Source: an uncultured Actinomycetes bacterium (lineage in GTDB: Bacteria; Actinomycetota; Acidimicrobiia; Acidimicrobiales; SZUA-35). Taken from it: a DNA stretch of 34,910 bases. A program made the translations under genes and the position numbers. Shown here one piece after another: positions 1 to 7,463 of the stretch. The notes beneath the pieces were generated by a model. That model ran no database searches, was not told where the DNA came from, and worked only from the letters and a program-made list of their open reading frames with translations. The stretch covers positions 95,560 through 130,469 of the forward strand of contig CADEDH010000009.1 in NCBI GenBank assembly GCA_902826025.1, read 5' to 3'. The first letter of the stretch is position 1; every line of letters starts with the position of its first letter.

Positions 1-936
1 GACCGGGGGCACCGTGGTGTGGGCGCCCCCGTGGTCCCGGGTGGCGGTGGCTGTGTCGGGGCCCGGGTCGGCAGCGGGGTCGTCGTCGACCACCACCGGG
101 GTGGGGTCGAGGCCCAGCGCCCGCTGGACGGCGGCCAGCCGATGGGCGGTGTCGAGTAGCGAGGGGGGGCGATCGTCGGCGTCCTTGGCCAGCATGGCCA
201 CCACGAGGTCGTCGAGGGCGGGCGGTCCTCCGCTGTCGGGGCGGGGCGGCGGCCGGTCCGACGTGATCGCCGCCACAAGCACCTCCATCGACGCTCCGCC
301 GTAGGCCGCCCGACCCGTCAGCAGGCTGAACAGCGTGGCGCCGAAGGAGTACAGGTCGCTGGCCACGGTGGGCCGTTCCCCGTTCAGCACTTCGGGGGCG
401 GCGAACATCGGGGTGGTGGAGATGGTGACGGTCGGTTGCCCGTCGAGCGAGGGCCGCACGAACGACGAGATCCCGAAGTCGGCCAGGATCGGATGGCTGG
501 CGAAGGTGCCCATGAACACGTTGGCCGGCTTCACGTCCCGGTGCACGATCTGGCGGGTGTGGGCGGTATGGAGGGCGGCGGCCACCTTCACCCCGAAGTC
601 GAGCACCTCGCTCCAGGCCAGCGGACCGTCCCGATCCACCCGGGCGGCGTAGTTGCCGCGCCGGTACCAGGGCATCACGATGTAGGGCCGCCCGTCGTCG
701 CTGAACCCGCTCTGGAGAAGATCCACGATGTGGGGGTGGTCGGCCAGGCGGCCCATGGCCGTGAGCTCCCGCTCGAACGCCATCCGGTCGGTCTCGGCCA
801 CCATCGTGGTGTTCAGCACTTTGATGGCCACCTGGCGGCCGTGGTCCGGCTGGTCGGCCCGGTACACGGTGGCCGACGCCCCCGAGCCGATCTCGACCAG
901 CTGGGAGAATCCGGGGATCTCGGGCCGCCTCGTCAC
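1..936 (-). CDS. Serine/threonine protein kinase (PknB-like), 3' end outside window
   Basis: Phosphorylates Ser/Thr on partner proteins. The leftward frame is open from GTG 936 to the window edge (312 codons seen). Kinase motifs appear in order: glycine loop GSGASATVY (residues 18-26), VAIKVL with catalytic Lys39, HRDVKPAN (132-139), DFG (153-155) and AAPEV (179-183). After about residue 280 it becomes Asp/Pro/Thr-rich, as in the linker after bacterial kinase domains, so any membrane segment and sensor domain lie outside the window. An in-frame stop at 949-951 leaves GTG 936 as the only plausible start; no ribosome binding site is visible, so the message may be leaderless. It diverges from a WXG100 gene, and kinases often sit near type VII secretion genes, but a functional link is inference. 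Kinase identity is very secure; targets are unknown. Confidence 0.93.
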   Translation of the reverse strand, partial: MTRRPEIPGFSQLVEIGSGASATVYRADQPDHGRQVAIKVLNTTMVAETDRMAFERELTAMGRLADHPHIVDLLQSGFSDDGRPYIVMPWYRRGNYAARVDRDGPLAWSEVLDFGVKVAAALHTAHTRQIVHRDVKPANVFMGTFASHPILADFGISSFVRPSLDGQPTVTISTTPMFAAPEVLNGERPTVASDLYSFGATLFSLLTGRAAYGGASMEVLVAAITSDRPPPRPDSGGPPALDDLVVAMLAKDADDRPPSLLDTAHRLAAVQRALGLDPTPVVVDDDPAADPGPDTATATRDHGGAHTTVPPV

Positions 937-951
937 CGCTGGCGAAGGCTA

Positions 952-1036
952 CCGGGAACCCGAAGGGTTCCCGGAACCACGAAGGGTTCCCGGGATGTTC
1001 TGCCGCAGGCAGAACTCCAGGAACCCGAAGGGTTCC
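952..1036. repeat. Cluster A of C-GNA-G triloop palindromes
   Basis: Four palindromes lie side by side between the divergent kinase and WXG100 genes. 952-974 has 10-bp arms CCGGGAACCC around loop GAA. 973-990 is a degenerate copy with arms GGAACC/GGTTCC. 997-1015 has 8-bp arms GTTCTGCC around loop GCA. 1020-1036 has 7-bp arms GGAACCC around loop GAA. The pairing is read directly from the sequence. Similar clusters lie at 3936-3975, 15501-15543 and 19722-19778. This is the only cluster upstream of both flanking genes rather than just after a stop codon. Confidence 0.8.
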
Positions 1037-1139
1037 CGGGATCGATCCCCATTCCCGGCGACGACAACCGTCCGTAGTGTCACCCCATCACGACAAGGGC
1101 CCCGCACCGAGCGGGTGCCTCCGAGACGAGGAGACAGAT

Positions 1140-1424
1140 ATGGCACTGCGTGGCGCTGACGTCGACAAGCTGCGGGACCTGGCCAGCCGGCTGCAGGGCC
1201 AGTGGAGCACATCCATCGATCAGCTGATCAGCCAGGTCGACACTCAGGTGATGGCGTCGGCCACCGACGTCTGGATCGGCCCCGACGCCGACCGGTTCCG
1301 CAACGAGATCTGGCCCCAGCACAAGACCGCCCTGAAGGCCGCCCGCCAGGCACTCATCGACGCCGGCGCCACGGCCAAGCGCAACGCCGACGTGCAGGAG
1401 GACACCAGCCGGGTCGTGGCCTGA
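1140..1424 (+). CDS. WXG100 family protein (ESAT-6-like, type VII secretion substrate)
   Basis: A 94-residue protein with the size and pattern of WXG100 proteins: two helical halves joined by a W-x-G turn (W45-I46-G47). Such proteins form helical-hairpin dimers exported by ESX/type VII systems. ATG 1140 is chosen over an upstream in-frame GTG at 1077 because GAGGAG lies about ten bases before it and because it makes the N-terminus align with the WXG100 domain encoded at 9939-10850 (shared GAD-DKL and W-G-DA-RF--QH positions). The gene stands alone, ends 26 bp before a strong terminator, and lacks the usual YxxxD/E export tail. The function of the secreted product is unknown. Confidence 0.85.
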   Translation: MALRGADVDKLRDLASRLQGQWSTSIDQLISQVDTQVMASATDVWIGPDADRFRNEIWPQHKTALKAARQALIDAGATAKRNADVQEDTSRVVA

Positions 1425-1450
1425 GCCACCCCACCGCCTCCCGATCTGAT

Positions 1451-1496
1451 GAGCCTGAGCCGCACTCAGTGCGGCTCAGGCTCCTTGTTTCGTTTC
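1451..1496 (+). terminator. Rho-independent terminator, 15-bp perfect stem
   Basis: Arms GAGCCTGAGCCGCAC (1451-1465) and its exact complement (1469-1483) flank loop TCA, followed by a T-rich run (CTTGTTTCGTTT, 1485-1496). It sits between the convergent WXG100 gene and the LLM gene whose stop is at 1495. The T-run favours the rightward transcript; the hairpin may also slow the leftward one. Confidence 0.88.
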
Positions 1497-2565
1497 AGGC
1501 CCATCTCTGGATCACGGGCAACACCTCGGACCCGAACAGGTCCATCGAAGCCATCGCCTCGTCGTAGGGGATGCCGCCGTAACGGAAGGCGGTGGTGTAC
1601 TCGAACGGGCCGATCAGCTCACGGCGCTGTTCCAAGTTGGACAGGATCTGGTCGGGCGTGCCCCAGGCCGTGGCTTTCATGAACATCTCGAGGAAGCCGC
1701 TCTCCCCCACCCGGCGCAGCACCTCGGCCGCCTTGGCGTAGGCGTCGTAGCCCTCGGTGACGGCGAAGTGGTCACCCATCACCTCGTAGTGCTCGAGCAG
1801 GCTGCCCAGGTAGGTGCCCATGTACTTCAGCGCCTTCTCCTTGGCCTCCTCGGCGTCGGGCCAGCAGAAGCAGAAGTCGGCCGTCATCAGGGGCGGCGCT
1901 TCCCGACCGTGCAGCTCGGCGAACCGCTGGCGGTAGTGGTTGATGCTCGGCATCCGGTGCTCCCAGGCGCGGTCGGCGAACATCGTCATCCGGCCGGCGA
2001 AACGGGCGGCGGCGTCGACCGAGTCGTCGCTGGAGGCCACGCAGTACAGCCGGTCGTCGAACGGCCGCTCGGGCCGGGGCCGGATCTCGATACGGGGCTG
2101 GGGGTAGTAGGGCCCGTCGCCCTCGATGAAGCCGGTGCGTAGGGCTTCGATCACCATGGCCGAGCCCTCGTCGAACCGACCCCGGCTCTCGTCCATCTCG
2201 ATGCCCCGGAAGGGGGCGTACTCCCGGCGGCTCAGGCCCCGGCCCACGCCGAAGCGGAACCGGCCCTGGGCCAGGTTGTCGAGCAGGGCCACCCGCTCGG
2301 CCACCTGCAGGGGCTCGTTCCAGGGCATGATCACCGCCGCCGTACCCACGTCGATCTGCTTGGTGACGCCTACCAGGTAGGCCAGCAGCTCGGTGTTGTC
2401 GGGGCAGAACGAGTAGCCGAAGAAGTGGTGCTCGGCGGCCCAGGCCACGTTGAAGCCGAGCTCGTCGGCCCGGCGGGCCAGCCCGAGCTCCTCGGCGTAG
2501 ACCTGCGAATCGCGTATGCCAGGCCAGCCGTCGCTGGCGAAGGGCATCAGGATGCCGACGTCCAT
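1495..2565 (-). CDS. LLM class flavin-dependent oxidoreductase
   Basis: A 356-residue protein of the bacterial luciferase/F420-dependent monooxygenase superfamily (TIM barrel using FMNH2 or F420H2). The N-terminus MDVGILMPF is a first barrel strand, followed by AWAAEHHFFG (about 41-50), the VGTAAVIMPWNEPLQVAERVA strand/loop and the family signature around LAQGRFRFGVGRG. Length is usual for the longer LLM subgroup. The substrate cannot be read; the neighbouring CoA-transferase and hydrolase suggest a CoA-activated or lipid-like compound. An AGGA-type ribosome site precedes ATG 2565. The upstream gene ends at 2612, so co-transcription with the CoA-transferase is likely. Family confident, reaction unknown. 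Confidence 0.87.
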   Translation of the reverse strand: MDVGILMPFASDGWPGIRDSQVYAEELGLARRADELGFNVAWAAEHHFFGYSFCPDNTELLAYLVGVTKQIDVGTAAVIMPWNEPLQVAERVALLDNLAQGRFRFGVGRGLSRREYAPFRGIEMDESRGRFDEGSAMVIEALRTGFIEGDGPYYPQPRIEIRPRPERPFDDRLYCVASSDDSVDAAARFAGRMTMFADRAWEHRMPSINHYRQRFAELHGREAPPLMTADFCFCWPDAEEAKEKALKYMGTYLGSLLEHYEVMGDHFAVTEGYDAYAKAAEVLRRVGESGFLEMFMKATAWGTPDQILSNLEQRRELIGPFEYTTAFRYGGIPYDEAMASMDLFGSEVLPVIQRWA

Positions 2566-2588
2566 GGTGTGGGGGGTCCTTCCTCTGT

Positions 2589-2606
2589 TCTTCCGCTACC
2601 GGAAGA
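2589..2606 (-). other. Hairpin just after the CoA-transferase stop
   Basis: Arms TCTTCCG and CGGAAGA flank a CTAC loop, five bases beyond the stop of the gene ending at 2612 and upstream of the LLM start at 2565. There is no T-run. It may protect the 3' end or attenuate readthrough. It lacks the GNA loop of the clusters elsewhere. Confidence 0.5.
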
Positions 2607-2611
2607 TCCTC

Positions 2612-3841
2612 TTACAAGATCACGTTTTCGGCCCGGAGCTGGGTGAGAGCGGCGGAGTCGAGGGCCAGCAGCTCAGTCAGCACCTCGTCGGTGTGCTGAC
2701 CGTGGAGCGGGGCGTGGCGGGTGATGCCGGCCGGGGTCTTGGAGAACCGGGCCGGAGGCAGCGACGATCGGATGCGCCCGGCCGTGGGGTGCTCGGTGAC
2801 CACGATCTGGCCCCGGTGGCGGATGTGGGGGTCGTCGATCATGCTCTGGTAGCCGTTGACCGGGGCCACCGGCACGTCGGCCCGGTCCATCAGGTCCACC
2901 AGCTCGGCCGTGGTGTACTTGACCGTCTCCAGCTCCAGCTCGTCGTTCACCTCGGCCCCGTACAGCACCCGGCCCTGGAGATCGGCGAAGCGGGGATCGG
3001 CGGCCAGATCGAGGCGGCCCAGCGCGGTGCACATGTTCTGCCAGTGGGCCTGGGTGGCCACCGGGTACACCATCACGTAGCCATCGGCCGAGCGGAACAG
3101 CTTGTAGATCTTGCCCAGGTCGGGCATCTCGGTCTGATGGTCGAGGTAGGTGTAGTTCCAGTAGGTGACTGGCCACAGCCAGTGGACGGCGACGTCGATC
3201 ATGGCCAGCTCGATGTGCTGGCCGCCGTGGCCGTTGGCCCGGGCCACCAGGGCGGCGCAGATCGACTGGGCCACGTTGAGCGAGGTGGCCTTGTCGCACA
3301 CGATGGCGTTGTTGAGCTGGGGCACGCCGTTCGCGTCGGCCTGGTGGGTTGGCATGCCTGCCACCGACTGGATGATCGGATCGAAGGCCGGGCGGTGGGA
3401 GTAGGGGCCGTCCGACCCGAACCCGCTGATCGAGCACATCACCAGCTCGGGATTGACCTCCGACAGCACGCTCCACCCCAGACCCATCCGGTCGAGCACA
3501 CCGGGGCGGAAGTTCTGCACCACCACGTCGGCCCCTCGCACCAGGTCGAGCAGGATCCGCTTGCCGTGCTCGGTCTTGAGGTTCAGGGCGATCGAGCGCT
3601 TGTTGCGGTTCTGGGCGGCGAAGAAGGCGCTCACCCCCTGGGCCTCGTCCACCAGCGGCCCGGAGAACCGCACGATGTCGGGGTTGTCGATCGGCTCCAC
3701 GGAGATGACGTCGGCCCCCTGGTCGGCCAGGATGGCGGTGCCGAACGGCCCCGATATCACGGCCGACAGGTCGATGATCCGGATCCCCTGGAGCGGCCCG
3801 TTGGGCGGGCCCTGCCCGTGCACCTCGATCGGCGTCGTCAT
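2612..3841 (-). CDS. Family III CoA-transferase (CaiB/BaiF type)
   Basis: A 409-residue protein of the formyl-CoA transferase/CaiB family, which moves CoA between carboxylic acids through an aspartyl-CoA thioester. It shows LQGIRIIDLSAVISGPFG near the start, the ADVISVEP segment, the NKRSIALNLK strand, VVQNFRPGVLDRMGLG, and GFGSDGPYSHRPAFD with the catalytic Asp at residue 154. Length matches the family. AGGGGAC precedes ATG 3841. The gene lies between two LLM oxidoreductases transcribed the same way, with 135 bp of hairpin-bearing spacer upstream. It probably activates the carboxylate substrate of this cluster. The donor and acceptor acids cannot be read from the sequence. Confidence 0.9.
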   Translation of the reverse strand: MTTPIEVHGQGPPNGPLQGIRIIDLSAVISGPFGTAILADQGADVISVEPIDNPDIVRFSGPLVDEAQGVSAFFAAQNRNKRSIALNLKTEHGKRILLDLVRGADVVVQNFRPGVLDRMGLGWSVLSEVNPELVMCSISGFGSDGPYSHRPAFDPIIQSVAGMPTHQADANGVPQLNNAIVCDKATSLNVAQSICAALVARANGHGGQHIELAMIDVAVHWLWPVTYWNYTYLDHQTEMPDLGKIYKLFRSADGYVMVYPVATQAHWQNMCTALGRLDLAADPRFADLQGRVLYGAEVNDELELETVKYTTAELVDLMDRADVPVAPVNGYQSMIDDPHIRHRGQIVVTEHPTAGRIRSSLPPARFSKTPAGITRHAPLHGQHTDEVLTELLALDSAALTQLRAENVIL

Positions 3842-3935
3842 CGTCTTGTCCCCTCGTGTCGGCGTCTCGTGTCCGACGCTGGCGTATGTGGTGTGTGTGA
3901 CGTGGCGGCGCCCCGTTGCGCTGCTATCGCTGTCA

Positions 3936-3975
3936 GGAGTTTCGCCGCAGGCGAAACTCCAGGTCCCGAAGGGAC
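3936..3975. repeat. Cluster B of C-GNA-G triloop palindromes
   Basis: Palindrome 3936-3960 has perfect 11-bp arms GGAGTTTCGCC around loop GCA. Palindrome 3963-3975 has 5-bp arms GTCCC around loop GAA. They lie two bases beyond the stop of the LLM gene ending at 3978 and upstream of the CoA-transferase start. The GAGTTTCGC arm recurs in cluster C. The 10-mer GTCCGACGCT at 3871-3880 in the same spacer also recurs beside cluster C (15485-15494). Confidence 0.8.
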
Positions 3976-3977
3976 AC

Positions 3978-4871
3978 CTACTCGGTCCCGATCCGCCGGG
4001 CGAAGGTCTCCAGCGCCGCGATGTGCTCGGCCGGGCTGGTGAGGTTGGGCGCCGGGGTGCCGGCCCAGGCCGAAGTGGTGCTCATGGTGTTGACCGACAG
4101 GTAGTCGACCTTGGCCGCCCGGGCGTCGGCGGCGATGCTGTCCCACTTCTCGGGCGGCAGTCCGTAGGCCACCGTGAGCTCCACCGGGAACGCGTCGGGA
4201 TCGCGCCCGTTGGCCGCCACGTCATCCCGGATCCGGCCCACCTGCTCGATGATCTTGCGGCCCGAGCCGGCGAACGTGAACCCGTCGCCCAGGCGGGCGG
4301 CCCGGCGCATGGCCACCTTCGACCCGCCGCCGAACCAGATCGGGATCTGGCGGGCCGGGCGGGGTTTGATGCCGGCCCGGTCGACCCGGTGGAAGGCGTC
4401 GGTGTGGTCGACCACCGGGTTGCCCCACAGCTCCCGCAGGAGGGTGATCTGGGCGTCGTAGATCTTGCCCCGCTGCTCCCAGTCCACCGCCAGCGACTCG
4501 TACTCCACGTGGTTCCAGCCGGTGCCTACCCCCAGGCGGAGCCGCCCGCCCGACAGCACGTCGACCTCGGCCGCCTGCTTGGCCACCAGCACCGCCTGGC
4601 GCTGGGGCAGGATGATCACGGCCGTCTCCAGCTCCACCCGGGTGGTGACGGCGGCCAGGAAGCCGAACAGCACGAACGGCTCGTGGAAGGCGTCGTTCTC
4701 GGTGTAGGGGCCCCACAGCTTGGGCTCACGCCGGTCGTGGACGGCCCCCAGCACGTGGTCGTAGGCGATCAGGTGGCTGTAGCCGAGCGACTCGGCCGCC
4801 TGGGCCCAGTCGCGTATGGCGATCGGGTCGTCACCGATCTCGGTGGTGGGCAGGACGGCGCCGAGCCGCAT
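3978..4871 (-). CDS. LLM class F420-dependent oxidoreductase (TIGR03619-like)
   Basis: A 297-residue luciferase-like protein of the short, putatively F420-dependent group. It has MRLGAVLPTTEIGDDP at the start, HLIAYDHVLGAVH (about 33-45), the ETAVIILPQRQAVLVAKQAAEVD strand/helix and the diagnostic GGRLRLGVGTGWNHVEYESL segment (about 107-126), then KPRPARQIPIWFGG. These enzymes use F420H2 or FMNH2 for hydride transfer; the substrate is not evident. ATG 4871 has a strong GGAGGAG site eight bases upstream and begins 15 bp after the stop of the hydrolase gene, so the two are probably one operon. Palindromes lie immediately after its stop. Confidence 0.88.
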   Translation of the reverse strand: MRLGAVLPTTEIGDDPIAIRDWAQAAESLGYSHLIAYDHVLGAVHDRREPKLWGPYTENDAFHEPFVLFGFLAAVTTRVELETAVIILPQRQAVLVAKQAAEVDVLSGGRLRLGVGTGWNHVEYESLAVDWEQRGKIYDAQITLLRELWGNPVVDHTDAFHRVDRAGIKPRPARQIPIWFGGGSKVAMRRAARLGDGFTFAGSGRKIIEQVGRIRDDVAANGRDPDAFPVELTVAYGLPPEKWDSIAADARAAKVDYLSVNTMSTTSAWAGTPAPNLTSPAEHIAALETFARRIGTE

Positions 4872-4886
4872 GGTGGCGCTCCTCCC

Positions 4887-5837
4887 CTACCCGGCCTGAC
4901 CCAGTTGGGCCGCCAGCCAGTTGTTGATGTCCTTGCGGGCCTGACGGGCCACGGCGGTGCCGGGGGCGAAGCCCTCGAAGCCGTGGGGGGCGCCGGGATA
5001 GACGTGGAGCTCCACCGGCACCCCGCACTGGTTGAGGCGCTGGGCGTAGGTGATGTCCTCGTCGCAGAAGCCGTCGAGGGTGCCCACCATGATGTACGTG
5101 GAGGGCAGGCCCGACAGATCCTCGCAGCGCGAGGGGGCCGCCGTGTACGGGATGGCATCGGTGCCGAACAGCGGGCCCAGATAGCTCTGCCAGCCGAAGG
5201 TGTTCGACTCGGGGTTCCACACCGGCACGTCCCAGTTGGCCGTGGTGCTGGTGCGGGTGTCGTCGATCATGGGATAGATCAGCAGCTGGTAGTCGATCGG
5301 GAACTCGGCCCGGTCACGCACCAGCAGACCCAGCGCGGCGGCCATGCCTCCGCCGCCGCTGGGCCCGCCGATGCCGACCCGGCTCGTGTCGATGCCGATC
5401 TCGTCGCCGTGCTCCTTCACCCACTTGAGCCCGGCGTAGCAGTCTTCCAGCCCGGCCGGGTAGGGATGCTCGGGGCCCAGGCGGTACTGGACGCACACGC
5501 CCATGATCCCGAACCGGGTGCACCACCGGTCGAACCGCTCGTCATCCTGCTCGGGCACACCCAGCACATAGCCGCCGCCGTGCATCCAGTACAGGCAGGG
5601 CAGGTCGCCCTCGGCCCCCACCGGGCGGTGGACGCGGATGCGGACCTCTCCCGGGCCGTCGGCCGGGCCGGGGACCATCATGTCGGTGCGGGTGACCTGG
5701 TCCGACAACTGCATCAGGGCGTTGGCCCGCAGCCGGTCGGCCCGCACCCGCTCCAGCGTGCTGGCCTTCACCGTGCCCAGCTTGGGGCCGGCGTCGATGG
5801 CCGCCTTGATCTCCTGGTCGTAGTAGGGCTCAGCCAT
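4887..5837 (-). CDS. Alpha/beta hydrolase, hormone-sensitive-lipase (HSL) type esterase
   Basis: A 316-residue carboxylesterase of the HSL/family IV group. The oxyanion motif HGGGY lies at 86-90. The nucleophile elbow is GGPSGGG with Ser160, unlike the usual GDSAGG, and the likely partners are Asp255 (GTLDGF) and His285 (GAPHGFEG). Two upstream in-frame starts (5852, 5849) exist, but ATG 5837 is chosen because GGAGG sits five bases before it. It overlaps the end of the dehydrogenase gene by eight bases, implying translational coupling. It probably cleaves an ester or lactone made by the neighbouring oxygenases. The altered residues around the elbow may shift substrate preference. Confidence 0.9.
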   Translation of the reverse strand: MAEPYYDQEIKAAIDAGPKLGTVKASTLERVRADRLRANALMQLSDQVTRTDMMVPGPADGPGEVRIRVHRPVGAEGDLPCLYWMHGGGYVLGVPEQDDERFDRWCTRFGIMGVCVQYRLGPEHPYPAGLEDCYAGLKWVKEHGDEIGIDTSRVGIGGPSGGGGMAAALGLLVRDRAEFPIDYQLLIYPMIDDTRTSTTANWDVPVWNPESNTFGWQSYLGPLFGTDAIPYTAAPSRCEDLSGLPSTYIMVGTLDGFCDEDITYAQRLNQCGVPVELHVYPGAPHGFEGFAPGTAVARQARKDINNWLAAQLGQAG

Positions 5838-6564
5838 GGACGCCTCCATCAACGGTGAATGCCTGTCCGGTGCAGTAGCTGGAACGGTCGCTGGCCAGGA
5901 ACAGCGCCATCTCGGCGATGTCTTCCGGGGTGCCGAGCCGCTTGATGGGCTGGCGGGCCGCCATCTTCTCGTCCCGCCCCCCTTCCAGCATGTCGGTGAT
6001 CATGTCGGTGACGATGGCCCCGGGATGGATCGAGTTGACCCGGATGCCGTGCTTGCCCACCTCTTTGGCCACCGTCTTGGTCATGCCGGTGACGGCCCAC
6101 TTGGTGGCCACGTAGGCGGCGGCCCCGAAGCCGCCCTCCAGGCCGGCGATCGAGGAGGTGTTGATGATCGACCCGCCGTTGCCGGCGGCGATCATGGCCT
6201 TGATGGCGGTGCGCATACCGAGGAACACCCCGGTCTGGTTGATGGCCACTGTCTGGTTCCACATCTCGGTGGAGGTGTTGAGGAGCTGGGCCGGCTTGAA
6301 GATCCCGGCGTTGTTCATGAGGATGTCGAGCCGGCCGTGGCGGGCCACGACGTCGGCCACCACCGCCTCCCACTCGGCCTCGGAGGTGACGTCGAGATGG
6401 ATGTAGTCGCAGCCCAGCTCGCCGGCCGTCTTCTCCCCCTGCTCGTCGAGCACGTCGGTGATGACCACCGTGGCCCCCTCCCGGGCGAAGAACCTCGCCT
6501 CGGCCGCCCCCTGGCCCCGGGCTCCCCCGGTGACCAGAGCGACCTTCCCGTCAAGCTCTCCCAT
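5830..6564 (-). CDS. Short-chain dehydrogenase/reductase, 3-alpha(20-beta)-hydroxysteroid-dehydrogenase-like
   Basis: A 244-residue classical SDR. The nucleotide-binding motif TGGARGQG lies at 12-19, NNAG at 84-87, and the catalytic triad is Ser138, Tyr151 and Lys155 (TSSIAG, YVATK). Asp37 at the end of the second strand (VITDV) favours NAD(H). Closest in style to bacterial 3-alpha,20-beta-hydroxysteroid dehydrogenases, which interconvert alcohol and ketone on sterol-like rings; exact substrate unknown. ATG 6564 is preferred over an upstream start at 6600 because AAGGGGA precedes it. It heads the leftward operon and overlaps the esterase start by eight bases. Its 284-bp upstream region also serves the divergent sigma factor and holds a 70-bp repeat element. 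Confidence 0.92.
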   Translation of the reverse strand: MGELDGKVALVTGGARGQGAAEARFFAREGATVVITDVLDEQGEKTAGELGCDYIHLDVTSEAEWEAVVADVVARHGRLDILMNNAGIFKPAQLLNTSTEMWNQTVAINQTGVFLGMRTAIKAMIAAGNGGSIINTSSIAGLEGGFGAAAYVATKWAVTGMTKTVAKEVGKHGIRVNSIHPGAIVTDMITDMLEGGRDEKMAARQPIKRLGTPEDIAEMALFLASDRSSYCTGQAFTVDGGVHG

Positions 6565-6731
6565 GAGTCCCCTTTTCGACGGCACGCGGGGCGCCGGCAC
6601 GCTCCGACCCCCTGGGTCCCGTTTCTACTAGCCCCGCTCCGGTCCGTCGAAATGAGCCCACTCGCCCCCGCCCCCGTCGCCCACTCTGGTCCGATCCGCG
6701 CGACGGAAACCGCGCCCCTCGCCCGATCTAT

Positions 6732-6801
6732 GTCACGTTCTCGACGAAATACGGAGGTTTGGGCACGCAGAACGGCGCCGGGTACCGATTTTCGTCGCGC
6801 A
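6732..6801 (+). repeat. 70-bp intergenic element, copy 1
   Basis: A non-coding block whose first 42 bases match 34 of 42 positions at 17615-17656. Both copies share the 10-mer ACGGAGGTTT, a CAGAAC at the end of the block, and an identical final 13-mer TTTTCGTCGCGCA; the bases between differ. CGACGAAA (6742-6749) is complementary to TTTCGTCG (6790-6797), so a long-loop stem is possible. The rest of the 6565-6848 interval shows no gene; the likely ribosome site for the sigma factor is GGAG at 6839-6842. Confidence 0.75.
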
Positions 6802-6848
6802 AGATGGGTGTCATGGGGAACCTTCGGGGCCGATCGGCGGAGTAGAGG

Positions 6849-7463
6849 ATGATGGACGACTCCGATGCCGCCGTGATGCGGGCCGCCTGCGGCGACACCC
6901 CGGCCCGCTTCGCCCAGGTGTTCGAGCGCCATCACGACGCCGTCTGGGCCTACCTGGCCCGGGCCTGGGGCCCGGAGGTGGCCGACGATCTGGCGGGCGA
7001 GGTGTTCGTGGCCGCCTTCGCCCGCCGCCATCACTTCGACCCCATGAAGGGCGAGCTCCGCCCATGGCTGTTCGGGATCGCCACCAACCTGGCCCGGGGC
7101 CGGGCCCGTACCGCCGGCCGGGCCAGTCGGGCAGTGCAGCGCCTCCGGGGCCGAGCCCCGGTCGACGTACCGGCGGTCGAGTTGGTGGACGACGCCGCCG
7201 AGCTCGGGCAGCGGGCCAGCCAGCTGCGCTCGGCGATCGCCCGGCTGCGGCCCGAGGAGCGGGAGCTGCTCGTGCTCTACGCCTGGGAGGAGCTCGACTA
7301 CGCCGGGATCGCCCAGGCGCTCGGCATCCCGATCGGCACCGTCCGATCCCGCATCTCCCGGCTCCGGGCCCGGCTGCGGGAGATGGCGGCCGACGCCGGT
7401 GGCCCGCCCGACCCCGATCCGGCCCGCCCTCGACGGATCACAGCGAGCGGGGAGACCCTCTGA
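6849..7463 (+). CDS. ECF-family RNA polymerase sigma factor
   Basis: A 204-residue alternative sigma factor. Region 2 spans about residues 18-90 (FAQVFERHHDAVWAYLAR, then ADDLAGEVFVAAF and RPWLFGIATNLARG). Region 4 spans about 130-185, with RLRPEERELLVLYAWEELDYAGIAQALGIPIGTVRSRISRLRARL as the -35-binding helix-turn-helix. It directs RNA polymerase to a small promoter set. A GGAG site lies seven bases before ATG 6849; a second ATG at 6852 is possible. Its stop codon overlaps the next gene's start as TGATG, the usual arrangement with an anti-sigma partner. The 70-bp repeat ends 47 bp upstream. Identity is secure; the regulon is unknown. Confidence 0.95.
   Translation: MMDDSDAAVMRAACGDTPARFAQVFERHHDAVWAYLARAWGPEVADDLAGEVFVAAFARRHHFDPMKGELRPWLFGIATNLARGRARTAGRASRAVQRLRGRAPVDVPAVELVDDAAELGQRASQLRSAIARLRPEERELLVLYAWEELDYAGIAQALGIPIGTVRSRISRLRARLREMAADAGGPPDPDPARPRRITASGETL

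Noticed and set aside
952..1036. CRISPR-like or simple repeat array
   Set aside because: Palindromes vary in stem sequence and have no constant unit or unique spacers, so this is not a CRISPR array.
3936..3975. Classical UNCG or GNRA RNA tetraloop terminators
   Set aside because: The minus-strand reading gives UUC or UGC triloops in the paired register, not a tetraloop, and no T-run follows; the loop rule fits GNA on the + strand instead.
3453..5858. 801-codon open frame on the + strand
   Set aside because: It is a GC-driven shadow of the CoA-transferase, LLM and esterase genes on the minus strand; the translation is rich in Pro/Gly/Arg/His with no domain.
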